Assembly: GCA_038373885.1 (NCBI GenBank)
Contig: JAWZYV010018278.1
Coordinates: 496,001 to 560,000 of the forward strand
DNA: 64,000 nt
Direction: 5' to 3'
DNA from: Cheiracanthium punctorium
Lineage: Eukaryota > Arthropoda > Arachnida > Araneae > Cheiracanthiidae
Shown: piece after piece, positions 33,831 to 44,290 of the stretch
How the letters are laid out: the number at the start of each line of letters is the position of its first letter
Numbering within the stretch: position 1 is the first letter of the stretch
Made by a program: the position numbers and the translations under genes
Notes under the pieces: generated by a model
What the model was told of the DNA's origin: nothing
What the model saw: the letters and a program-made list of their open reading frames with translations, nothing else
The model's database searches: none

Positions 33831-36461
33831 AGGGTCATTCCATGGTGACTGACGTTACAATTTGACTACAATTGTAACCTTTGAAATTCACCAGTGGCTT
33901 GAAATACTATATATATTTATTTATTTTAAATTGATGAAAAGTATCATAAATAAGTACTATACTGTTATCCCTTTTCAATATAAGAAATATTTTCTTTTTT
34001 TCTTTTAATTAAGGGAAATCAAAAAACGTGACTGATGTTACACAGAAGAGACATTGAGAAAAATGAATTTTATATAAATTCAAATCCTCTTCGAACTAAT
34101 AGTATGAGAAGTAAAATAACTTTTTTCTAGTGAAGCACAGATTTCAATCTTTATGAAAACATTTTCATTCATTTAAAAAATTGAAAATTTTTTTATGTAG
34201 AAAATAATTTATTGCTGTGACTGATGTTACATATATTTCGTGACTGATGTTACACATTCACATAAACATGCTATAATTTTATATTATTTCTTCTTAAAAA
34301 CAAACTGCCAAATTTACTTTTTGAAATTGTATTAATCTAGTTTAATCATAACCTATAAATCATAGTAATGCTTATTGTACATTAATAAAATTTAAAAAAT
34401 AATGTTGTTAGTGTATTTCACTAAAGGGTGATTCCATGGAACTAGGGACACCAGTGAAGAAAAAAAAAATATTCTTATAAAGAATAATAGTTTTTTCCCC
34501 TATAAAGTACACATTTGTGGATTTCTATAAAATTATGCTAAAAAGTTGGCAAAACACATTTACATATATTTTTGTCTTTAGAGGTGTAGAAAGTTCATCT
34601 TGCTTTCTAAAAGAAATCAACGGGTATGTATAAAGTCTTAGTTGAAATTTCGTTCATTTATGAGAAGATTAGACAAGCGCAGAAACCTTTAACTGCAATA
34701 ACCTCGCCTTGAGAACAATTTTTATAAATTAGCCCTAACATTAATGTAACATCACTCCTAATAACATAAAAAAGTCGTAGTTTCATTTGTGAATTTTAAA
34801 GTTGTAAAAGTGTGTAAATGTGTATTATAAAATATGTGTAACATTAGGCTCATTCCTGTTTTTCAATTAGAAAGCTACTTAAAAATATTGGGAAAATAGC
34901 ATTGACTGCTGCTGAAAGATAGAAAAAGTGATGAGATAAATTAACGAATGAAGGAAAATATGAAGATTAAAAAAACAAAGCAGAAGCAATAAAAAGCCAA
35001 AATAAAAGAAGAAATGGTCCAGCTAAATTACCTCAGTCAATTCAGAAGAAGGTAAAAAGATTAATTTATCTTGAAATTAGAGAAAATGTTTGAAAAGGAG
35101 TATTCTGGATTGATTGAGGTAATTTAGCTAGGTCATTTCCTTTTTATTTTGACTCTTTATTGCTTTTGCTTTGTTTTTCTTAAAATTTTCATATTTCCCT
35201 TCATTCTTTAATTTATCTCTCCTCCTTTTCTGTCTTTCTGCAGTAGTCAATGCGATTTTCCCAGTATTTTAATGTAGGTATCTAATTAAAAGACAGAAAT
35301 GTGACTGATGTTACATATTTTGTATACGTTTAAAATTCATAAATTGAATCAATATTAAATATTCAAAGGACTAATATTAAAGATATCTTCATAAAGGAAA
35401 AGAAAATGACTTTTTCATGTTTTGGGGACTAATTTTATTTAAGAAAGAAAATCTTTTATAGAATTTCGTGACTGATGTTACATTAAATATTTGAGCTAAT
35501 TTACAAAAATTGTTTTTAAGATAAATATTGCATTTAAGGTTTCTGCATTGGCCTAATCTTTTCATACATAAACTAAATTTCAATAAAAAAATAAGATTCC
35601 ATTCATATTTGTTGATTTCTTTTGGGTAATTCCGTGTGTGACTTACACGACATTTGAGATTTTCCGTATGTTTCACTTTTGTTCAAAAGTGTAAATTAAG
35701 AATAAATTTAAACTTTCAGTAACGAATCATAGAAGAGTAAAGTAAATACACTTGTATATTATGTTTTCAATAAAAATTTGTAGGATTTTTAAGGTTTAAA
35801 AAAATAAAATAACTGTTTGTGACTGACACGACGCAAAAAGAAACTGGCTTAGACTTGCTTTCACTTATATTAAAAATTCTGCTCTAGATTTAGTTCTTAA
35901 AATTTGAAACTCACATGAAATATCAAGAATAGTGCATACAACAATAATAAGAATCAAATTCGAGTTCAATAAATTTTTTAAATCTTTTATTTGAGTTATC
36001 TGCTTGTGACTGACACGACAGATAATGTGTGACTTACACAACATCTGCAAATATTCAATCTGAAAACACAAGTTTGTTCATATAAAAACACAATTTTTTA
36101 TTTCTTTTACTGTCTAGTATACTTTTAATCTTTAATAAAAAATTTAATATATATTTATTAAAATAGCATTAATGATTTTATGCTTCTTTACAAAGTAAAA
36201 ATCAACACTTGGGTATACATTCTCATGGAATTACCCTTTTATAAAACAAGATGAACTTCCTACACATCTTTAAGACAAGAACTCATGCAAAAACAGTAAT
36301 GTTGCCAAACATTGTGTATAAAACTTTTCAAAAGGTGTTGTTAACTTTTTTAGCATCATTTTAGAGAAATTCACATATTTTTACTTCATAGGGGAGTAAA
36401 GTTTTATTTTTTTATAAGAATTTTTTTTTCATTGGTGTCCCTAGTTTCATGGAATCACCCT
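33831..36461. mobile_element. Large palindromic element with repeated GTGACTGATGTTAC motif
   Basis: AGGGTGATTCCATG begins at 34425 and its complement ends at 36461. The first ~210 bases of the two arms match (for example GGGACACCA, CCCCTATAAAGTA). Further inward, 34615-34760 pairs with 35470-35632, and 34860-35050 pairs with 35105-35290, so most of the element is one large palindrome centred near 35075. A related start, AGGGTCATTCCATG, lies at 33831 and a complementary end at 36237. Ten copies of a GTGACT(G/T)A(T/C)-type motif lie at 33845, 34028, 34217, 34240, 35301, 35468, 35638, 35819, 36006 and 36029. No transposase found. Confidence 0.75.
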
Positions 36462-36469
36462 AAACCAAT

Positions 36470-37680
36470 GGTCAATTCATTTTTTAAAAAACATAAATTA
36501 TTCTCAATAAATTCGACATTTTTAATCTACGATTCTAAAATATCACGCGAGATTGTCTTGATTTTGCGTTCGAGATTTATAATTTTTAGACTTCCTATCT
36601 AATTTGCTTCATTTCGAATATTTAAAACGATCGAAAATTGGCAGCTTCTCTCAGGTTTATTTCCTAATTAACATGTGCAGTGGCAGTCATTTTACACAGA
36701 GACGTGGAACAATTTTGTTAGTTTCTATGAAAATATATCTGTAGTTCAGTCCCCCAAATTACTCGCTTCTCTTATTTTAACTTAATAAATAACAGAAAAA
36801 ATTTACTTTTTGGACTTCTTTGTTTAATAAATAAATACGAAGAAATACGATTTACGTTGAAGCCATGTTTTGAGAAGAAAGTGTATAAATACAGGTAACC
36901 ATTTATAAAGAGCATGTGGTAATGAAATTAATATAATCTGAGTGCAGAATTTATTATTTTCTGTTAACGTGAACTAAAGAAACAGAACACTTTTTTGTCC
37001 AATAACAGTTAGCACCATACTTCTAAAACACTGAATTTAGCACTCAACGAAAAAAATGTCCTCTGGAGTGTTATGAAAGGTTGATACACACAAAAATCGG
37101 ATTTTTCTGGTTTGGAATGGATTTTTTTTAATCGTTGTTTTCCTCCCGATTAACAACGGTGGAGAGAACACTCGTGGTTGGTCTAGATATTTTGGAAACT
37201 TTCTCAGGTATGCTGTAAACCCAACTACTTCAGAAGGTCCGTTGATCCTATAATATTTACAAGTTGTTTATTGACTTATTGCAAAACTATCGTTGATAGG
37301 ATTAGAAAAGAAAAAAACGTAGGTCTTGGGGGTTCTATGTTCTTTTAATATAAAATCTATTGGCTGCCTTGTGGATATTAATATTGGCAGGTTAGATGCC
37401 TCAAGAAAGTATTTGAGTTCTCTGACATCAATGAACTTAGTGACTTCACCTCAAAGATGCAACCAATAATTTGCAGAAAGGATGTCAAATATATATTTTT
37501 TTCTTTTATAAGAGTTATCGATTTTAAGTAAAGAATCAAACAAAGGAACGAAATAGTAAAACTATGCTCAATCGTTTAATAAAATGGATAAACAAGATCA
37601 CTCCCATAGCACGATATTTATAATATTTTTTTCAAAAACTCTTTAAGAAGTTTTGTATATAAAGACATGTTCTTTTAATA
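36470..37680. other. AT-rich stretch, nothing recognised
   Basis: No repeat match within the window, no recognisable protein. Confidence 0.5.
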
Positions 37681-37682
37681 AC

Positions 37683-38569
37683 TTAAGGGGATGGTGGACA
37701 CCCAAATCATCAAAATTGGCCCCAAAAAATATGTTTTTTCTTTTTTACATAATAATATTCTACAGTTAAAGCTGAACCATGGAGAAAAACCGCGTATGTC
37801 TACGGCAACTTTTTAAAAAGATATGAGGGTTTGAAAAAATTAAAAGGGACAGTTAAATGTCCACAAAAATGCAAACAAACGCGTAAATAAACACGTCACA
37901 ATTTTTATTGAACGTTTTACAAAATAAGCTAATATTCGAATGAAATTATTTTAAAAATATGTTTTGTTAAGGTAAAATCATAAATAAAATTATTCAGAAG
38001 AGACGGTATTAAAGGTAAATGGAAAATTACACTTTAAACTGTATTTTCTTCAAATCAAGTTTTTTGTGATTTTCTTGCCTTCAAAATGCCCCATGCGACT
38101 TAATTTTTGTCGGAATTGTACAAAATTTACTACAAACATTCTTCTCATATATTACAATAAATCTGCGTCTCCTTTTTAAATATGGTCAAAATTTCGATTA
38201 TGAAATTTCACTTTTATTTACGAAAACTGAAAAATTTCGGGAATGTTTGGTATATATATCCATGAAAATATTTCTAAAAAATTAACTACTCGGTCGTATC
38301 AAAAACCAATACACAGACTTTTTTTAAACATATTTTTATGCTTTTATAAAACAAAATTACAAAAAAAAGTTAAAATTAAAACGCATGGAGCATTTTTTCG
38401 AAACTAAAAAAATAATTAATTTTTAATTAATTACTAATATTTTTAAAATTTATTTTAAAAAATTTTCGGTTGTTTATAATGCTTTTAGTTTAATATATTA
38501 AAATACAAAATTTCATAATCCTATCTTAATAAATAAAAAAAAACTTTTTAATGTCCACCATCCCCTTAA
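37683..38569. mobile_element. TTAA-target element, 879 bp
   Basis: The terminal repeat GGGGATGGTGGACA is perfect (37687-37700 and complement 38552-38565). Each end is flanked by TTAA (37683-37686 and 38566-38569), the duplication used by piggyBac and some Kolobok-type transposases. The interior is very AT-rich with no transposase. Superfamily left open. Confidence 0.8.
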
Positions 38570-38584
38570 AACGTGCAAACCATC

Positions 38585-38825
38585 CATGGGTGCCGCTAGG
38601 ATTTTTTATAAGAGTGGCAAAATGTCAGAGCAAGACGCATGCGCACATACACACACGTTATTGCATTTTTGTAGATTGTGATTAAATTTAAGTAAAATTA
38701 CTGGCTTGCTTAACATCAACCAAAAAAATAAGATCAGATTTCCTACACTTATTTATAATTTTGCGGGATTTCCTCCCACAGAGGTGGGCATCTGCCCACC
38801 CTTGCCCAAAGCTGTCGGCGCCCAT
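38585..38825. mobile_element. Short inverted-repeat element
   Basis: Ends ATGGGTGCCGCTAGG and, complemented, ATGGGCGCCGACAGC: 10 of the first 11 positions match. It has an internal palindrome GGTGGGCATCTGCCCACC near 38783-38800. Flanks give no clean duplication. Confidence 0.5.
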
Positions 38826-38992
38826 GAAACCACCCCTTTCCGGTGAAAAAACAAACTTCAAATTTAAGTAAAAAAAATATTAGTAGATGATGTATAATAA
38901 TAACCTTTGCAACATTCAATTGAGTTAAAAACTAAGTTCCCGCCATTTTTTAAAAAAATTTTCAAAGTTTATTTTTCAATAAAAATACTAAT

Positions 38993-39093
38993 TAATCAAT
39001 AATGTATTCTCCTCTATTGTTTGCAACTTTTTCCCAACGTTCAACAAGATTTTCAATGTCAAGTTAGTAGAAATCACCCGGTTGCGACTTGTA
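38993..39093 (-). pseudogene. Mariner transposase C-terminus relic
   Basis: The minus strand reads YKSQPGDFY, a stop, then LDIENLVERWEKVANNRGEY and IID before a stop. The LVERWEKC.ANNGEYF pattern is the classic end of mariner transposases. Only this tail remains. To its left, CTAAGTTCCCGCCA near 38932 may be part of the decayed terminus. Confidence 0.7.
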
Positions 39094-39156
39094 AAATAAA
39101 GACAGCCAGATCGAGGTGCATCTTTGGGGCCAAAACTTCCATTTTTACTTTCCTAG

Positions 39157-39350
39157 CATGTACCATGTAAGGGAAGTATCGTAATCATGAAAAAATTCGA
39201 TTTAAAGATTTTGATGAATTTAAAAGTTCTGAGGTCTTCTGAATTCATTTATGCTATTTTTTGCGGTGATGTACGTATGTGCATGTGTATTGGCGTGAAC
39301 ACGACAGCTCCTAAATGGTGCATTCGATTGAAATTAAATTATGTATATAT
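39157..39350 (+). repeat. Family G 5' fragment
   Basis: CATGTACCATGTAAGGGAAG, then AATCATGAAAAAATTCGA, then TTCTGAATTCATTTATGCTA. The same blocks occur at 43437 (plus), 26331 (plus) and 42370-42260 (minus). It continues with GCTCCTAAATGGTGCATTCG before a MITE inserted at 39351. Confidence 0.75.
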
Positions 39351-39984
39351 GTTACCGTTAAAGTATGAAATCTGTTATTTTATAGAATACCTAGTTATTC
39401 CATGAAATAACTGATCGTGCCCGTTAAAGTGTAAAACTCTCTTGTATCACATGGTTTAACTAGTTATTTCATAGAATAACGATCTGCAGCCCGTTGTCAA
39501 ATAATCTATATCATATATCTCGCTTTTTAGTATAAGGTACATTTACGTTTCGTTTAACAATATGGAAAGTAGCGGGGGGGAAAAAAAGTTTAATTTCGAA
39601 TTCAAATAAAATAATTTTTGAAGGACGGTAAAAATACCAAAGCATAAAACAACGAGAATACTTTTTCGCCATACTCTCAAAATGTAACGACAAATACCTT
39701 CCACCCCTACTGCATTTATGAACTATTCCAGGCCATAGGGAGAGAACTTGTTTAGCGTGTTATCTAAAATGAAATAATTGTCATTATTTCATTTTAGATA
39801 AATTGTTTATTTTACACTTTAACTGCCTCTCATTAGTTAATTTATAGAATACCTAGCTATTTCATAGAATAACTAGTTAAAGTGTCAAATTATTAACATA
39901 TTACACACTTTAACGGACACGATCAGTTATTTCATGGAATAACTAGGTATTCTATGAAATAACTGCATTATATACTTTAACGGT

Positions 39985-39987
<3 letters not shown>
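39351..39987. mobile_element. Long-TIR MITE, 637 bp
   Basis: The left end GTTACCGTTAAAGTAT and the right end are complementary over about 85 bases, including GAATACCTAGTTATTCCATG and CGTTAAAGTGT. Palindromic AACTAGTTATTTCATAGAAT-type motifs occur several times inside. It sits in a (TA)n context: TATATAT on the left and a (TA)n run 39988-40016 on the right. Non-coding. Confidence 0.8.
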
Positions 39988-40016
<29 letters not shown>

Positions 40017-40022
<6 letters not shown>

Positions 40023-41219
40023 GTCCCAAAAAGGTAGTAACGGGCTTTAATTCTTTATCTTCAGTATGTCCCAAAAGTCTCCGTACAATTTTTAAAAATT
40101 TAGTACAGTAGAAATAATTGGCCTACAGCAAAAATAATTACAGCAGTACATACAGTAACTTAAGAAGTTCTTTTCTACTACCTTAGTATACTTCTGCACG
40201 AGATCCTTTCGTAGCACGAAGACTATAAAATCGATATTCCTGTTCCATCCACGAACGCTTCAAGCATACTAACATCAGTAGTAGTTACAGCTGTTTGATC
40301 TTTTGTTTCAATTCCACGAGAATGTTCAGTTCATCATTCGGTACACGGCAATCTTTTACATAACCCCCCCCCCCAAAAAAAAGTCCAGTGCTGTGATGTC
40401 AGGAGACTATTGAGGCCATGCTATGGGGCCATCCCTGCCAATCCAACTCTGCGGGAAGGAATTACACAACTTTTTAAGTTACTTTATGTACTTTAGTAAT
40501 TATTTTTGCAGTAGGACTAATATTTTTTCTGTAATATTTTTTTAAGTTGTACGGAGACTTTTCGGACACCCTATGAGAGATAAATAAACCGTAAAAAATG
40601 TTCAAAGGTCAGAATTAAGACTCTTAAAAAAAAATTCTTCTCTTTAATTTTCAAAAAGTCACACTTTTTAAATTTGTATATGACCCCTGTGCAAAACAAT
40701 TCCCAATTTGTAAAATGTGCCCCATACACGAATGAGGTGACATACAAAATTTGAGAACCATACCTTTAAAATGTCAGAAATATGAAGATAAGTATAACGC
40801 TGACTTAAACCACTTTTCAATAGCTCTCGAAGGGAAAAAATCAAGTCGAATGATAGCATTTCAGCGTTCGTGCAGAAATTACGAAAGGAAATCTTTTTTT
40901 CCTCTAGCAATAAACGCTTATATTCAAAATCATGCATAGTCCCCGATCACATTTCTCTAAAGATATCTCTGCGAGGTTGTATGATGAAAAACTCAAATTT
41001 AGTACATCACCTCATGAGTGTATGGGGCACATTTTAGTAATTGGAAATGTTTTTATCCGGGGGGTCGTATACAAATTTTTAAATGTAGATGTTTGAAAAT
41101 TGAGAGGATTTTTTCCTTAACGGAGTCTTATTTCCGGCCTTATTTTGAACATTTTATCAATTTACGCTGCTCACTTATCTAAGAATTAAAGCCCTTTGCC
41201 ACCTTTTTGGGGCACCCTG
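40017..41219. mobile_element. Family E foldback mariner-like element
   Basis: The left end TAGGGTGTCCCAAAAAGGT and the right end, complemented, CAGGGTGCCCCAAAAAGGT are followed by a shared GGGCTTTAATTCTT. TA flanks each end. The arms extend inward about 230 bases (40580-40770 pairs with 40985-41170). A second mariner-type element is nested in the left arm at 40063-40573. A diverged copy lies in reverse orientation from 55094. Confidence 0.8.
40063..40573. mobile_element. Nested mariner-type element with transposase relic
   Basis: The ends share AAAAGTCTCCGTACAA: left GTATGTCCCAAAAGTCTCC, right complemented GGGTGTCCGAAAAGTCTCC. Between about 40200 and 40460 the minus strand carries a broken transposase C-terminus, with a SPDITALDFFL-like third-Asp motif after a stop, then YVKDCRVPNDELNILVELKQ. 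It is interrupted by stops and a C/A run (40363-40381). It lies inside family E, so it is younger than that insertion. Confidence 0.75.
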
Positions 41220-41221
41220 TA

Positions 41222-42380
41222 GATTGTAGATCATTCCCGCACGACTGATATTGATTGTGATATGTTTAGGACTTACAGTTTTTTAGAAAAGGATCTTTAC
41301 TAAGCATTTAAATAAATTTTATTCAACTCAATCGGATGTAGTGTTAAGGCGCTTGTGTACTTCAAATAATTTGAGTGTATAGGCCGGAATATATAAGAAT
41401 ACTTTTTTGTATCCCTGTAAAAAACTGTAACACACACACACCAAAATCTATATATTAATATGTAAGACAGTAACTTATAATACGTATAATTAATTTAAGC
41501 TCAATTGAATACGCTATTTAGACGCTAGCACACTTTCAAGAATTTCCGTCTATAGGCCATAATGTATAAGAATACCTTTTTGTAGCCCTGTAAAAAACTG
41601 TAACACACACACACCAAAATCTACATACTAATATGTAAGACAGTAACTTATAATACATGTAATTAATTTAAGCTCAATTGAATGCGCTATTTAGACGCTA
41701 GCACACTTTCAAGAATTTCCGTCTATAGGCCATAATGTATAAGAATACTTTTTTGTAGCCCTGTACAAAAACTATAAGTTCTACACGCACCAAAATTTAT
41801 ACATTGTGTGACGTCGACCTATAACACACATACACAATTTGAACATATTCGAATGCACAATTTAGACACTAACACGCTGTAAATGATTTGCGTGTATAGG
41901 CCGTAATGTATGAGAATTATTTTTTGCAACCCCGTGAACAAACTATCAGTTCTGCTTACATCAAAATCTATGCAGGTCATGTGACTATGACCTATAATAC
42001 AGACTCCCAATTCACGCGCAATCGAATGCACCATTAGATGCTAGCGTACTTTCAAGAATTTCCGTCCATGGCCATATGTAAGAGAATTCTTTTTTGCAGC
42101 CATGTAAAAAAAAACTAAAAGTTTTACACACACCAAAATTGATACTGGTAGTACGACGGTGGTCGATAATATTTATATATAAACCAAATTTGAGCTCAAT
42201 CTCATGCACCGTATTAAGAGCTATCGCGTACTCACACACACACGCACATACATGCATACACTTCGTAATAATAGCGTAAATGAATTCAGAAGACATCAAA
42301 ATCTCAGAGTCGAATTTTTTCATGATTACCAATACTTTTCTTACATGGTACATATTCGGAAAGTAAAAACGGCGGGAACA
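41222..42380 (-). repeat. Family G tandem array, minus orientation
   Basis: About six units of 170-190 bases, with landmarks near 41333, 41497, 41677, 41849, 42022 and 42194. Each has CACACCAAAATCTA, CTCAATTGAATGCGCTATTT-like and GCACACTTTCAAGAATTTCC-like blocks. It ends at 42240-42370 with the complement of the family G 5' sequence. The array at 43590-44290 is the same family in the opposite orientation. Confidence 0.8.
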
Positions 42381-42606
42381 GTTGCCAACCCAATGTAATT
42401 TAATCTTTCCTCAGTAAACTCAATTTACTGAACCTTTGAACGAATATCATTAATAAAATTCACTTATACTTTTTACTTTCCAAATTAAAAAATGTACTGA
42501 ATTTCCATAGTAGTACACACATACTGGAAATACAAATTCCTTTTCAATTCTTTTTATTTCAGTGCAATTCTTTTCAAATACATTATACATTTCTTTTATT
42601 GGTATA

Positions 42607-42978
42607 CAAGGTGTTTCGAAACTCATGGGCAAAAATTTAAGCGGTGGTAGAGGAATCCAAGGCGGTTTAGAATCACATAGGTGTGGGATCGGAAGCATTG
42701 TTTTCATTTGCCTAATCACTTTAGTAATCAATCTTGTAATCATTGTATAATCCCTACTTTACTAAACAATTTCATGTTTTTTGAGAAAGATCCATTAGTC
42801 GAATCCATTATGGTTCGTCTTTCCGACGAACCATAGTCGGAAAGTTCACTATTATTCCAAAATGATAACAGGGGCATGAGGGCGACGTTTCCGAACCCAC
42901 ATTGCTATGTGATTCTGAAACATCTTGGCTCACAGTACCGCCCCTTAAATTTTTGCCCGTGAGTTTCGAAAGACCCTG
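42607..42978. mobile_element. MITE, 372 bp
   Basis: Left CAAGGTGTTTCGAAACTCAT and right, complemented, CAGGGTCTTTCGAAACTCAC, followed by GGGCAAAAATTTAA in both. Left flank TA, right flank CA (a decayed TA). It contains a perfect 11-bp hairpin at 42809-42835 (TATGGTTCGTC, 5-base loop). No coding. Confidence 0.8.
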
Positions 42979-43048
42979 CATATAATCAACTGTTTTGAGT
43001 AGATATCAGGTTATAGCAAAGATAAAAGTTTAAATTACGTATGGAATG

Positions 43049-43375
43049 CAGGGACGTAGCCAAGGGGGGGGGGGGGTTAGGGGTCATAAGCCCCCCATGA
43101 GGAATTTTTTGCCATACAAAATGTATATTCTTCACTCCCTCATCACACACATGTATGCATATATGTGAGTTGCAGTAGTCGTAACCCCCCCCCCCATGAA
43201 AAATTTCTGGTACGCCCCTGATCAAAGGGGGGTTAGGGGTCATAACCCCCCCATGAGGAATTTTTTGCCATACAAAATGTATATTCTTCACTCCCTCATC
43301 ACACACATGTATGCATATATGTGAGTTGCAGTAGTCGTAACCCCCCCCCATGAAAAATTTCTGGCTATGCCCCTG
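43049..43375. mobile_element. hAT-like MITE with internal duplication
   Basis: Ends CAGGGACGTAGCCA and, complemented, CAGGGGCATAGCCAG. Flanking 8-mers ATGGAATG and ATCGAATG (43041-43048, 43376-43383) match at 7 of 8. The interior is a ~160-bp tandem duplication: GAGGAATTTTTTGCCATACA occurs near 43099 and 43255, and TTGCAGTAGTCGTAACCCCC near 43170 and 43326. The minus-strand open frame here is an artefact of the duplication. Confidence 0.75.
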
Positions 43376-43429
43376 ATCGAATGCAATAATTGTGTCCCTC
43401 CCATACTATATCCGGCAAATAAGTTTTTA

Positions 43430-44182
43430 CTTTCCAAACATGTACCGCGCAAGGAAGGTATTGTAATCATGAAAAAATTCGAATTTTAGATTTTGGTATA
43501 TATACACGTTTTGAGGTTTTCTGAATTCATTTATGCTATTTTTACGAGATGTATGTATGCATGTGTGTGTGTGTGTGTGTGTGTGAGTGAACGGGATAGC
43601 TCCTAAACGGTGCGTTCGATTGAGCTCAGATATGAAATACATACACATGTATAGGACTGACAGTTTTTTGTTTTGTTTTTTTACATCGCAGCAAAAAGGA
43701 ATCGTTTTACGATATGGCCTGCGAGCGGAAATTCTTGAAAGTGCTCTAGCGTCTAAGCGGTGCATTCGATTGAGCCTAAATTGTTCATGTATATTACAGG
43801 TCACGGTCACATGAGCTTGATGAAATTTTGCTGTGTGTAAAGCTGATAGTTTGATCACGGGGTTCTAAAAATTTTTTTTTATGCATTACGGTCTAAGGAT
43901 GCAAATCACTTAATGTGTGCTAGTGTCTAAATGGTGGATTTGAATAAGTTCAAATTGGATTGGTATATTATAGGGCACCGTCACAAAATCTACATAGATT
44001 TTTATGTGTGTAGGGCTTAAGTTTTGTACAGGGCTACAAAAATAATTCTTTTACATTACCGCATATAGACACGCATTCTTGAAAATGCGCTAGTTTCTAT
44101 ATGGTGCAAGGGATGCCCTAGCATCTATATTCAGTTCAAATTAGGTGTGCATATTAATAGGTCACTGTCTTACATACTATAC

Positions 44183-44234
<52 letters not shown>

Positions 44235-44290
44235 TTTGGTGTGTGTATAGGTAGGTCTTACACTTTTTGCAGGGCTACAAAAATTGTACT
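43430..44290 (+). repeat. Family G tandem array, plus orientation
   Basis: Starts with the family G 5' blocks (ACATGTACCGCGCAAGGAAG), has a (GT)n at 43563-43584, then about four ~180-nt units (TAAGCGGTGCATTCGATTG near 43752 and others). It contains an AT/GT microsatellite at 44181-44234. The imperfect palindromic arrangement with 41222-42380 makes a large inverted pair around the two MITEs. Confidence 0.75.

Noticed and set aside
42986..43351. 121-residue frame with internal repeat
   Set aside because: The repetition comes from the ~160-bp DNA duplication inside a MITE; homopolymer G/C runs supply the Gly/Pro stretches.
43427..43858. 143-residue minus-strand frame
   Set aside because: Crosses a (GT)n microsatellite (poly Thr-His) in a family G array; not a protein gene.
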